Assembly: GCA_905234735.1 (NCBI GenBank)
Contig: CAJOJA010000003.1
Span: 124,001 to 188,000 of the forward strand
Source of the DNA: an uncultured Bacteroidaceae bacterium
GTDB lineage: Bacteria > Bacteroidota > Bacteroidia > Bacteroidales > Bacteroidaceae
Direction of reading: 5' to 3'
Length of the DNA stretch: 64,000 bases
This document shows, in pieces, positions 1-7,914 of the stretch. The notes beneath the pieces were generated by a model. It was not told the origin of the DNA, ran no database searches, and saw nothing but the letters and a program-made list of their open reading frames with translations. The stretch's first letter is position 1; every line of letters starts with the position of its first letter. Both the position numbers and the translations under genes were made by a program.

Positions 1-1505
1 GTAGCCTCCAATATGCCATGCAAGTAGTAACTTGTATTGAACGTCGAGTGAACGGGGATTTCCATCGTCAGTCCGAGACTGCCGTAGAGACTCCACGCCT
101 TTCTGTTGTATATGCTGTAGATGCCCTTCACGGGGATGCCGAGGTAATGGATGGTCTGCTGTTCGTTGATGGTGTTGCCGTTTGAGCCCATCTCAAACTC
201 AGACCTTATCCGACTATAGTTCAACCCGGTCTCCAGCGCGAAGCGATGATCCAGTCTATACTTCAACGCCAACGAGAAGTTAATGGGCATGTAGTGGTGA
301 CTCTTTCGGATAATCTTATCTGCGCCTGTACCTGGGGCATCGCCTGCATTGTTCAGGGCAATGTTCATGATGACGCTGCGAGTATGACTATTGCCATTGT
401 CGGGATTGTCGGCTAAGAAGGCTGCATAGTCGCTCCAGTTCTCGAAAGTGACAGGCGATGGCGGTTCACCAGAGATGGCTAACGTCGGTGTTTCCGTGAA
501 GCTGTATGGGCGGCTCGCATTTTGCTCACCCATGCCTCCGGCGTATGCGAGGTCTATTGACCACCTTTGCTTATTGCGGGGTCTGATGACCGGTTTGTCG
601 GGGAACAAGTCGGCAATGTTGTAATGAGGCAGATTCAGCTTATCTATAATATGTGTCGTATCTGCTTGTTCGTTATTCTTTATTGTGTCTGGAGTAGTCT
701 GCTCCTGTGCAATCATCTTTGCCAAGGAGTCCGGCATAATGGAATCAAGAGTCTGGGCAATGACTGGCTGGAGCGTATCAATCGGCGTATGATGTACTGG
801 GATATGTACAATTACAGGTTCTTGTGCCTGTTCTGTTGATGGTTCATTTGTCTGTGTTTTTTGCTTAGGCGTATCTTTCTGCTTGGCAATGGCGGGCTTT
901 TCTTTGATTGTGATATCTTCTTTTTTGAGTAGAAAAAACGTTAAGGGGATGAGCAACAACAAAAGTACCGCCCAATACTGCTGCATCATCTTGCGGAGTA
1001 TCTTCTTGGCCCGCGCCAATTGCGACGATGAAGAATGAGGTTCAATGCCCAGCATTTCTGCAATCTCCTTGTGCGACATACCTTCAAAAACTGAAAGTCG
1101 GAACACCTTGCCATATCCCTCCGGCAACTTGTTTATCAGCTTCAACACTTCTTCCAATGGAACACCTTTCACACTGGCCTCTTCATTAGGAGCTACCAAC
1201 GACTCTGTTTCCTCCCATGGAACGAAGGAAAGACTTTTCAGATGGTCTTTGTATTTCGATGCTACGTTTCGTGTAATCGACATCATCCATGATTCAGCCT
1301 TTCGATTGTCTCGCAAACGGTCAAACGAAGTAAAGATAATTACAAAAGCATCGTGCAACACATCATCCACCGCCTGTTCGTCACTGACATACCGACGGCA
1401 CACGCCCCTCATTCTCTGGGCGTATGCCTTGTACAGTTCTCCGAGCGCATCTGCATCGCCCTGTCTGCATCGTTCTATCAGCCGTGTAACTTCCATCGAA
1501 AACAT
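1..1505 (-). CDS. ECF sigma factor fused to a transmembrane helix and outer-membrane beta-barrel (partial)
   Basis: One uninterrupted minus-strand frame runs from an ATG at 1505 (or the next ATG at 1496, used here for numbering) off the window start, giving about 498 residues without the C-terminus. Residues 4-85 look like sigma-70 region 2, with the acidic helix SDEQAVDDVLHDAFVIIF and the motif ESWMMSITRNVASKYK. Residues 115-170 look like region 4, with LPEGYGKVFRLSVFEGMSHK and a helix-turn-helix. Residues 174-190 (YWAVLLLLLIPLTFFLL) form one transmembrane helix, followed by a Lys/Thr/Gln/Pro-rich linker to about 310. From 311 on, alternating aromatic strands (RWSIDLAYAGG, YMPINFSLALKYRL, FALETGLNYS) resemble a porin-family barrel. 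I translated all codons line by line and found no stop or frameshift. In relatives the sigma factor and a membrane-spanning anti-sigma barrel protein are usually separate genes. The fusion predicts a sigma factor tethered across the cell envelope. The domain calls are mine from motif recognition. Confidence 0.85.
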   Translation of the reverse strand, partial: MFSMEVTRLIERCRQGDADALGELYKAYAQRMRGVCRRYVSDEQAVDDVLHDAFVIIFTSFDRLRDNRKAESWMMSITRNVASKYKDHLKSLSFVPWEETESLVAPNEEASVKGVPLEEVLKLINKLPEGYGKVFRLSVFEGMSHKEIAEMLGIEPHSSSSQLARAKKILRKMMQQYWAVLLLLLIPLTFFLLKKEDITIKEKPAIAKQKDTPKQKTQTNEPSTEQAQEPVIVHIPVHHTPIDTLQPVIAQTLDSIMPDSLAKMIAQEQTTPDTIKNNEQADTTHIIDKLNLPHYNIADLFPDKPVIRPRNKQRWSIDLAYAGGMGEQNASRPYSFTETPTLAISGEPPSPVTFENWSDYAAFLADNPDNGNSHTRSVIMNIALNNAGDAPGTGADKIIRKSHHYMPINFSLALKYRLDHRFALETGLNYSRIRSEFEMGSNGNTINEQQTIHYLGIPVKGIYSIYNRKAWSLYGSLGLTMEIPVHSTFNTSYYLHGILEA

Positions 1506-1621
1506 AACGTCTCTATCTGTTATGTCCGATAATCACGAAAAGACTGCACGGGAACAGTAACTTTTTTGCATTGAATTCTCTTTTTTTTGCCAACGAAGTT
1601 ACAAAAAGGCACACAAATAAA

Positions 1622-1654
1622 CCCTCGGCAAGCCTGAAAATCGGGTGCCGAGGG
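1622..1654 (-). terminator. Rho-independent terminator after the MFS gene
   Basis: A perfect 9-bp stem (CCCTCGGCA / TGCCGAGGG) encloses a 15-nt loop and, read on the minus strand, is followed by a T-rich stretch (TTTATTTG). It lies 63 nt beyond the MFS stop codon and separates that transcript from the downstream sigma-fusion gene. Confidence 0.7.
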
Positions 1655-1716
1655 TGAAGAGAATGTGCCTATTTGGGTACCCCCTCCTTGGTTATAGATA
1701 CTGCGTTCTAAGGGGC

Positions 1717-3336
1717 TTATTCCTTGATGTTGGGCTCTTCAAGACCGATGCCCTTGCGCTTGTCGACTACCTTGAGCAGGAGGCCCAGCAACAGGGCGGC
1801 TACACCCAACGAGGCGAGCATCACGAGTGGAGCAGTGTAGTTGAACTGAGTGGGGTCGGTGACACCTGGGTTGGTCTTGTCGAGCACCTTGCCGATGAGC
1901 AGCGGGAAAAGCCAGAGGCCGATGTTCTGAATCCAGAATATTAGTGCGTAGGCCGAACCTATCACCTTGGCATCCACCAACTTGGGCACTGAGGGCCACA
2001 GCGAGGCGGGTACCAGGGAGAATGAGGATCCAAGCACCAGAATGGTGACGTAGGCAATGACGATGCCGCCTACAGCAGAACCCTTGAACAGGGGCAGTAT
2101 GAAGGCAAATGTCAGGTGGCAACCGATGAGCAGCAGGCTGCCCAGCACGAGCATGGAGGCTGCCTTTCCCTTATGGTCGACGTAGCTGCCCAGAATGGGG
2201 GTGATAAGCACGGCCAGCAGGGGGAAGACGGCGAAGATGGACTCTGCCGACTGGCGCATGTAGCCCATGTAGCAGTAGGCTACAAGGGAGAGGATGCTGA
2301 GGGTTAGCAGGCCATACTTGTTGGTGGGCTTCTTCTGGAAGTTGGAGGCAAAACCTGCGGCTGCCACGATGAGCATGATGACATACTGCACGATGGTGAC
2401 GCTGCTGCTGGCCCAGAAGGAGTCGGGAGAGGGCTCCACGAGCGTCAGATTGCACTGAAGCATGTTAACGGCGTACTTCTGGAAAGGGAAGATGGCCGAA
2501 TAGTAGAGCACGCACAGGAGAGCTACGAGCCAGAAACCTGAGTCGGTTAGAATCTTGCCCAGATCGCTCACCTTGAAGGGGTCGTCCTTCTCCTCAGCCT
2601 CGCCTGTCTGGCTGTCCAGTTTCTTGTCCATGAAGAAGTAGACGATGGTCATCATCAGCGCTATGCACAGCAGCACCACGCCGAAGGCAACGGAGCGGCT
2701 AACGTCGACCTGGCCGCCCAGTTTGGCAAAGAAGGGGGAGAAAATCATGCATGTGGCCACACCCAGGCGAGCCAGCGCCATCTCCGAGCCCATGGCCAGC
2801 GCCATCTCGCGCCCCTTGAACCACTTGACGATACCGCGGCTGACGGTGATGCCGGCCATCTCTACGCCACAGCCGAACACCATGAATCCGCTGGCGGCCA
2901 GCTTAGCCGAGGCGGGCATGCCCTCGTAGAAGGGACTCACGCCCAACTCGTCGAAGAGGGGGATGTAGTTGAGGTGCTCGTTGAACCACGTCTCCAGATC
3001 GCTGCCGATGAAGGCATCGCTGACGGCGTACCACTTGATGACAGCGCCAACAAGCATGACGGCGGCCGAGAGCAGGGCTGTGAAACGTACGCCCATCTTG
3101 TCCAGGATGATGCCGGCAAAGATGAGGAAGAAAACAAACACGTTGAGGAACACCTCGGAACCCTGCATGGTGCCAAATGCCGTAGAGTCCCACCCACGAG
3201 TTTCCTGCATGAGGTCCTTGATGGGGGAGAGGATATCCATGAAGATGTAGCTGCAGAACATGGCCAGCGCCAGTAACAGCAATGCCGTCCAGCGCATGGC
3301 GGCAGAGTCGCGAAGTGTTAGGATTTTTTCACTCAT
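1717..3336 (-). CDS. Major facilitator superfamily transporter
   Basis: A 539-residue inner-membrane protein with about 12 hydrophobic helices. The first is residues 15-35 (MRWTALLLLALAMFCSYIFM), and helix 2 is followed by the MFS-type loop LDKMGVRF. A long hydrophilic central loop (about residues 235-255, with AEEKDDPF) separates the two six-helix halves, as in this family. Substrate cannot be read from sequence. The next gene upstream (44 nt) is a GH43 glycosidase and beyond it a GPH sugar symporter, so uptake or export of a carbohydrate or breakdown product is likely. The start ATG at 3336 has the cytoplasmic leader MSEKILTLRDSAAMRW. A strong terminator follows the gene, making it the last of a three-gene minus-strand operon. 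Confidence 0.85.
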   Translation of the reverse strand: MSEKILTLRDSAAMRWTALLLLALAMFCSYIFMDILSPIKDLMQETRGWDSTAFGTMQGSEVFLNVFVFFLIFAGIILDKMGVRFTALLSAAVMLVGAVIKWYAVSDAFIGSDLETWFNEHLNYIPLFDELGVSPFYEGMPASAKLAASGFMVFGCGVEMAGITVSRGIVKWFKGREMALAMGSEMALARLGVATCMIFSPFFAKLGGQVDVSRSVAFGVVLLCIALMMTIVYFFMDKKLDSQTGEAEEKDDPFKVSDLGKILTDSGFWLVALLCVLYYSAIFPFQKYAVNMLQCNLTLVEPSPDSFWASSSVTIVQYVIMLIVAAAGFASNFQKKPTNKYGLLTLSILSLVAYCYMGYMRQSAESIFAVFPLLAVLITPILGSYVDHKGKAASMLVLGSLLLIGCHLTFAFILPLFKGSAVGGIVIAYVTILVLGSSFSLVPASLWPSVPKLVDAKVIGSAYALIFWIQNIGLWLFPLLIGKVLDKTNPGVTDPTQFNYTAPLVMLASLGVAALLLGLLLKVVDKRKGIGLEEPNIKE

Positions 3337-3380
3337 TTTTTGTTATTTGTTTTGTTGGTTAAAGATTCGATAGGGGAATT

Positions 3381-4358
3381 TTACTCGAACAGGCTTGCGG
3401 GCAGTTCCTTCACCTTCAGGCTGCGAAGCCACGTCACGTCGTTGGAGGGCACACAGTCGTGGTGGAAGAGCCACCAGCGATTCTGATAACGCACGATGCT
3501 ATGGTGGGTGGTCCAGCCAACTACGGGTTGCAGCAGTTCGCACTGGAAACGGAAGGGGCCGTAGGGATTGTCGCCCACGGCCAGGCACAGGAGATGGCTG
3601 TCGCCCGTGGAGTAGGAGAAGAAGTACTTGCCGCCCCACTTATGCATCCACGAGGCCTCGAAGAAGCGATGTGGATCACCGGCCTTGAGCGGCTGTCCGT
3701 TGACGTCGAGGATGACGACCGAACGCGGTGCCTCGGCAAACTGCAGTACATCGTCGCTCATGCGTACAGCAAACGAGGGCAGTGCAGGCACGTCGGCAGG
3801 GCAGCGGAGCTGGGTCTTGCGGTCGGCAGCTGGACCTAGGTCTACACCTTCCTTCGTCAGTACTTCGGGCGACTGGTACCATTGTAGCTGTCCACCCCAA
3901 AGGCCACCGAAGTAACAGTAGATGCTGCCGTCGTCGTCCTTGAAGACGCAGGGGTCGATGCTGAACGAACCACGTATGGGGTGCTTCTGGGGGATGAAGG
4001 GTCCCTCAGGACGCTCGCTCGTGGCAACGCCCAGATGGAATACGCCATTGTAGTCCTTGGCCGAGAAGATGAGATAGTACAGGCCGTCCTTCTCCACCAC
4101 GTCGCTGTCCCACAGCTGTTTCTCGGCCCAAGGTACCTGGTTGACGTCGAGGATGACGCCGTGGTCGGTGACTGCGGCTTCGAAGGGATTCCCGGAGAGT
4201 GATAGTACATGGTAGTCGCGCATCTGGAAGTGGCCGCCGTCGTCGTCGAAGGCTTCGCCCGAATCGCGGTCGTGCGAAGGGTAGATGTACAAACGGTCGT
4301 TAAACACATGAACCGAGGGGTCGGCCATGTAATCATTGGGGAAAAGATAGCGTTGCAT
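3381..4358 (-). CDS. Cytoplasmic glycoside hydrolase family 43 (beta-xylosidase / arabinofuranosidase type)
   Basis: A 325-residue single-domain GH43 enzyme. The family's three acidic catalytic positions are visible: base Asp13 in MADPSV, pKa-modulating Asp135 in FSIDPCVFKDDDG, and general acid Glu234 in RFFEASWMHKW. There is no signal peptide, so it should act in the cytoplasm on oligosaccharides brought in by a transporter, which fits the GPH symporter gene 36 nt upstream. GH43 members of this compact type usually remove xylose or arabinose from the non-reducing end of xylo- or arabino-oligosaccharides. The gene pair resembles in kind the xynB-xynD arrangement known from Prevotella bryantii xylan clusters, but this assignment to xylan is inference. 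Confidence 0.88.
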   Translation of the reverse strand: MQRYLFPNDYMADPSVHVFNDRLYIYPSHDRDSGEAFDDDGGHFQMRDYHVLSLSGNPFEAAVTDHGVILDVNQVPWAEKQLWDSDVVEKDGLYYLIFSAKDYNGVFHLGVATSERPEGPFIPQKHPIRGSFSIDPCVFKDDDGSIYCYFGGLWGGQLQWYQSPEVLTKEGVDLGPAADRKTQLRCPADVPALPSFAVRMSDDVLQFAEAPRSVVILDVNGQPLKAGDPHRFFEASWMHKWGGKYFFSYSTGDSHLLCLAVGDNPYGPFRFQCELLQPVVGWTTHHSIVRYQNRWWLFHHDCVPSNDVTWLRSLKVKELPASLFE

Positions 4359-4359
4359 A

Positions 4360-4394
4360 TTGAAAGTTGAAAATTGAGGGTTGAAAATTGAGGG
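4360..4394. repeat. Degenerate tandem repeat at an operon junction
   Basis: Units of the form TTGAAAATTGAGGG are repeated two to three times and fill exactly the gap between the GPH stop codon and the GH43 start. It is one of several such junction fillers in this window. Confidence 0.7.
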
Positions 4395-5783
4395 TTAGGC
4401 GTTGTTGCGCTTTTCGATTTCCATGTTGATGCGGTCAATCACCTCGTCGGTGAGCTCGTAGCGCGAAATGATGAACATGGCGAGCAGGAGCAGCAGGGCT
4501 GGAATGACACATACCAACCAGAGTATGCCCTCTTGGGCAAGTGGTGTCTGGTCAATGGTCTTGCTGTTGTAGCCGACATAGGCCAACACGGCGGGACCTA
4601 CAATGCTGCCGAAGGTCATGCCTGCCTTGAAGAACAGTCCCGTCAGAGCATTGACGATGCCGGAGATACGACGCCCCGTGGTGTACTCGCCATAGGAAAT
4701 GACCTCGGGCACCAGAGCCCACATGTAGCCGGTGGACACGATGACGCCTGTAGACTTGACGAACTGAGCCACGTAAATCATCGTCATGCTCGGATGCTCC
4801 ATCTTGGAAATGACGTAGAGCATAGCCATGCCTATGACGGCGGCACTCAGGAACAGATAGAACATATTCTTCTTTCCGACCATGCGCTTGAACCAGGGCA
4901 CCAGAGGCATGAATAAGAAGGCTGGCAACGAGCCCAGGGCCATGAATACGGACAACTCCTGAGCTGAGCCGTGAAGGTTGCTGTTGATGAAGTAGGCCCC
5001 GGCTGCATTGCCCACAGACATCATGGCAAAAGCGGTGATGAAGAAGAAGGCCAGAATGCGCAAGGGACGGTTGCGCAAAAACTCCATCCAAAGGTCGCTA
5101 ACCTTCACGTCCTCAGTGGTTTTTTCATCCATAACTACACGCTCCTTGCATTGCGAGAAGCAGAACAGTAGCAGACAGAACCCTACGATGGCATAGATGG
5201 TCATTGTGGTGAACCATGCCGATGAGTCCTTGGGAAGGCTGTCGGACGGAGCACCTGCAATCAGGGCGATAAACAGAGGCAAGCCGGAGTTGACTGCCAG
5301 GCCGCCAAGATTGGCCATGAACATACGTACGGAGGTGAGTATGGTGATTTCGTCCGTGTCGCGTGTCAGCGACGAATTAAGGGCTCCGTAGGGCACATTA
5401 ATAAAGGTATAGAGCAACTGCATGGACACGTAGGTGACGTAGGCATAGATGAGTGAAGGTGCAAAACCATTGTAGAAACACAAGATGGCGAAGCCTGAAA
5501 GCGGAATGCCCACATAGAGCAAATACGAGCGGTACTTGCCGTAACGCGGATTACTCTTGTCAATCAGGGTGCCTACGATGGGGTCCCATATCACGTTTGC
5601 CACATTGCCCACCAGGAACATAATGGCTACGGCCGAGGGCGTAAGTCCGTAGATGTCAGTATAGAAGAATAGCAGGTAGGTGCAAATGACCTGGAAAATC
5701 AGGTTCTGAGCCAGGTCTCCTGCACCAAATCCGATGCGCTGGAGCCATGAGAGGCGATAGAATCCGCTTTGTTCTGTTTTCAT
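4395..5783 (-). CDS. GPH-family sugar:cation symporter (MelB/XylP type)
   Basis: A 462-residue polytopic membrane protein of the glycoside-pentoside-hexuronide:cation symporter family. The N-terminus is typical: FGAGDLAQNLIFQVICTYLL leading into YTDIYGL, then the GNVANVIWDPIVGTLIDKSN loop after helix 2, which carries the conserved Asp and Asn of MelB-type carriers. A Pro-rich central loop and a second conserved segment (ISYGEYTTGRRISGIVNALT) follow. It should import a pentoside or short glycoside with Na+ or H+ across the inner membrane to feed the cytoplasmic GH43 encoded next. It is the first gene of the minus-strand operon. A TACATTTG core 33 nt upstream of the start fits the phylum's promoter. 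Confidence 0.9.
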   Translation of the reverse strand: MKTEQSGFYRLSWLQRIGFGAGDLAQNLIFQVICTYLLFFYTDIYGLTPSAVAIMFLVGNVANVIWDPIVGTLIDKSNPRYGKYRSYLLYVGIPLSGFAILCFYNGFAPSLIYAYVTYVSMQLLYTFINVPYGALNSSLTRDTDEITILTSVRMFMANLGGLAVNSGLPLFIALIAGAPSDSLPKDSSAWFTTMTIYAIVGFCLLLFCFSQCKERVVMDEKTTEDVKVSDLWMEFLRNRPLRILAFFFITAFAMMSVGNAAGAYFINSNLHGSAQELSVFMALGSLPAFLFMPLVPWFKRMVGKKNMFYLFLSAAVIGMAMLYVISKMEHPSMTMIYVAQFVKSTGVIVSTGYMWALVPEVISYGEYTTGRRISGIVNALTGLFFKAGMTFGSIVGPAVLAYVGYNSKTIDQTPLAQEGILWLVCVIPALLLLLAMFIISRYELTDEVIDRINMEIEKRNNA

Positions 5784-5815
5784 ACGTTTTTATATATTTT
5801 TGTTAAAATCCGATA

Positions 5816-5823
5816 CAAATGTA
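5816..5823 (-). promoter_or_regulatory. Bacteroidetes -7 element for the GPH-GH43-MFS operon
   Basis: TACATTTG matches TAnnTTTG and lies 33 nt upstream of the symporter start. No clear -33 TTTG is present, so regulation by an activator is possible. It is divergent from the esterase promoter about 110 nt away. Confidence 0.5.
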
Positions 5824-5930
5824 CATAAAATCATTGAATAATTGCCGCTCTGACGTCCTTTTTTGCTTCATGAGACACAGAAGTGGCGTTTTTGAGACGT
5901 TTTCAGTGTGTATATATAAGGGGAAAATTA

Positions 5931-5938
5931 TATATTTG
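5931..5938 (+). promoter_or_regulatory. Bacteroidetes -7 element for the esterase / GH5-GH43 operon
   Basis: TATATTTG matches TAnnTTTG and lies 24 nt before the esterase ATG, followed by an A-rich leader. The -33 position has only TGTG. The 178-nt divergent gap between the two carbohydrate operons is the probable site of joint control. Confidence 0.5.
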
Positions 5939-5961
5939 CAACGAAAACAAGAAAAAATGTT

Positions 5962-7896
5962 ATGCGAAAAACTCTCACAAAGACACTCTTCTGCATAGCT
6001 CTTCTGCTGACGTTCTTCCTCGGGGATGCCTTGGGAGACGTTCGCCTTCCTCGTCTGTTCTCCGACGGCATGGTGCTACAGCGTGGGCAGTCGGTACCTG
6101 TATGGGGGTGGGCCAATGCTGGCGAGCAGGTCAGCGTGAAGCTCCTGTTGAAGGGCAAGGTTCTGGGGACTGTCTATTCGGCCACGGCTGATGCACAGGG
6201 CAGATGGTGCGTGATGCTTTCGGCCATGAAGGCAATGGGACCTCTGAGCCTGCAAGTCGGTAGTACTGATGGGCAGTCGCTCATAGTCTCCGATGTCTGG
6301 GTGGGCGACGTTTGGCTCTGCAGCGGACAGTCGAACATCGACACCAACATAGAACGCGTTTATCCTCAATACGCGGCTGAGATTGATGCCGACACCACTG
6401 CCCGTGTGCGACTGTTTCAGGTAGCTAACGAGGCCGTGCTAGAGGAGGCCCGACTTGACGTTCGCTCCGACGGGTGGAAAAACCTTTCGCGAAAGACGGC
6501 CTGGCGCTTCTCGGCCTTGGGCTACTTCCTGGGCAAACGTATGGCTCGCGAGACGGGGGTCGTGCAGGGCATCATCCAGTCGAGTTGGGGAGGTACGCCC
6601 ATTGAGTCGTGGATTCCACGGGATAGCGTGGCGCGCTTTGTCCCTCGTATGGCTGAGGAGGCCCGCTACTATTGCGACGCGGAACTCCGTCGCCTCTCCG
6701 TAGAGGCTAACGCACACGCTGCCAAGCGCTGGAACCAGATGCTCGATGAGAAGGACCCAGGGGTGCAGTCGGGCTGGATGTCGCCGGAGTTTGACGATGC
6801 AGGGTGGCAGCGTGCCAGTCAGTATCGCTTGCCCGTCCGTCTTCCCTTCAATGGTTCCTATTGGATGCGACAGCATATTCGGGTGGACAAGGCTCATGCC
6901 GGTCAGTCGGCACTCTTGCTGCTGGGTACGCTGGTCGATGCCGACTATACCTACCTGAACGGTCAGCTGGTTGGGCATACGGGTTACCAGTATCCTCCTC
7001 GCCGATATCGTATACCCCAAGGCTTGTTGCGCGAGGGTGACAATGTGCTGACGGTTCGTTTTGTGAATCGTGGCATCGCCCCCAAATTCGTTCCTGAAAA
7101 ACCCTATTGCATTCGTTGGGACGACGGCACCCAGTTTCCGCTTGCTGCCGAGTGGGCCGTTTCCGATGGCACACAGATGCCCCTTCAGCCTTCCTTGCCT
7201 GCGAGCTTCCAGAATATGGCCGCTGCTGCCTATCACGGTATGCTCGCCCCGCTGGCTCCCTATGGTCTGGCTGGAGTGGTATGGTATCAGGGTGAGTCGA
7301 ATACGGATAAGGCTGAGGTGTATGAGTCCGAACTGCGTTGCCTGATGGCCGATTGGCGGACACGATTCTCCCAGCCGGAGTTGCCGTTTGTGGTCGTACA
7401 GTTGGCCAATTTCATGGCTCCCAGCGAAAAACCCCAAGAGAGTCAGTGGGCACGTTTGCGTGAAAGCCAGCGTCGGGCTGTCCTTGCCGACCCCCATGCG
7501 GCTCTGGCTGTTGCCATAGATCTGGGCGAGGCAAATGATATTCACCCTTTACGGAAAAAAGAACTGGCCGAACGTGTGGCTTTGTCATTCGATAATCTGG
7601 TTTTTGGTCGTCATCGACTGTTGGCTCCCAGTCCTGTAAGGGCTCGACAAACGGCAGACGGAAGGGTGCTTGTCACCTTCGACCAGAAAATCCGCGCCAC
7701 TCAGGGTTTTGAACTGGCTGGTGAGGACGGGCGTTTCCACAATGTCATCGCCGATGTTCAGGGTAATGATGCCGTTCTGCAAGGCTCAGGAACCCGCGTT
7801 CGATATGCCTGGAAAGATAATCCTGTGGAGGCCAACTGCCGTTCGGTGGACGGTTCTCTGCCTGCCACTCCTTTTGAAATGGATATAATTAAGTAA
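5962..7896 (+). CDS. Secreted sialate O-acetylesterase-like carbohydrate esterase (SGNH fold)
   Basis: A 644-residue protein with a signal peptide (to about residue 25). The SGNH-esterase blocks are present: CSGQSN with Ser124, IIQSSWGGTPIESW, WYQGESN at 444-447, and the catalytic DIHP with Asp526 and His528. Between about residues 250 and 370 there is an inserted beta-sandwich (GSYWMRQHIRVD, ADYTYLNGQLVGHTGYQYPP) that resembles the GH2 sugar-binding domain. Insertion of such a domain into the esterase core is known from acetylxylan/xyloglucan esterases of family CE20. The likely role is removal of acetyl groups from xylan-type hemicellulose outside the cytoplasm, helping the GH5-GH43 enzyme encoded 18 nt downstream. 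Sialic acid is an inherited family name and is unlikely to be the substrate here. Confidence 0.85.
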   Translation: MRKTLTKTLFCIALLLTFFLGDALGDVRLPRLFSDGMVLQRGQSVPVWGWANAGEQVSVKLLLKGKVLGTVYSATADAQGRWCVMLSAMKAMGPLSLQVGSTDGQSLIVSDVWVGDVWLCSGQSNIDTNIERVYPQYAAEIDADTTARVRLFQVANEAVLEEARLDVRSDGWKNLSRKTAWRFSALGYFLGKRMARETGVVQGIIQSSWGGTPIESWIPRDSVARFVPRMAEEARYYCDAELRRLSVEANAHAAKRWNQMLDEKDPGVQSGWMSPEFDDAGWQRASQYRLPVRLPFNGSYWMRQHIRVDKAHAGQSALLLLGTLVDADYTYLNGQLVGHTGYQYPPRRYRIPQGLLREGDNVLTVRFVNRGIAPKFVPEKPYCIRWDDGTQFPLAAEWAVSDGTQMPLQPSLPASFQNMAAAAYHGMLAPLAPYGLAGVVWYQGESNTDKAEVYESELRCLMADWRTRFSQPELPFVVVQLANFMAPSEKPQESQWARLRESQRRAVLADPHAALAVAIDLGEANDIHPLRKKELAERVALSFDNLVFGRHRLLAPSPVRARQTADGRVLVTFDQKIRATQGFELAGEDGRFHNVIADVQGNDAVLQGSGTRVRYAWKDNPVEANCRSVDGSLPATPFEMDIIK

Positions 7897-7914
7897 TATT
7901 TAATAGTTTACAAC

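Noticed and set aside
1045..1560. Plus-strand open frame of 171 codons
   Set aside because: It is the antisense shadow of the sigma-factor region, whose motifs are clear on the minus strand.
6439..7545. 368-codon minus-strand frame
   Set aside because: It is antisense to the esterase gene, has no start signals and no recognisable domain.
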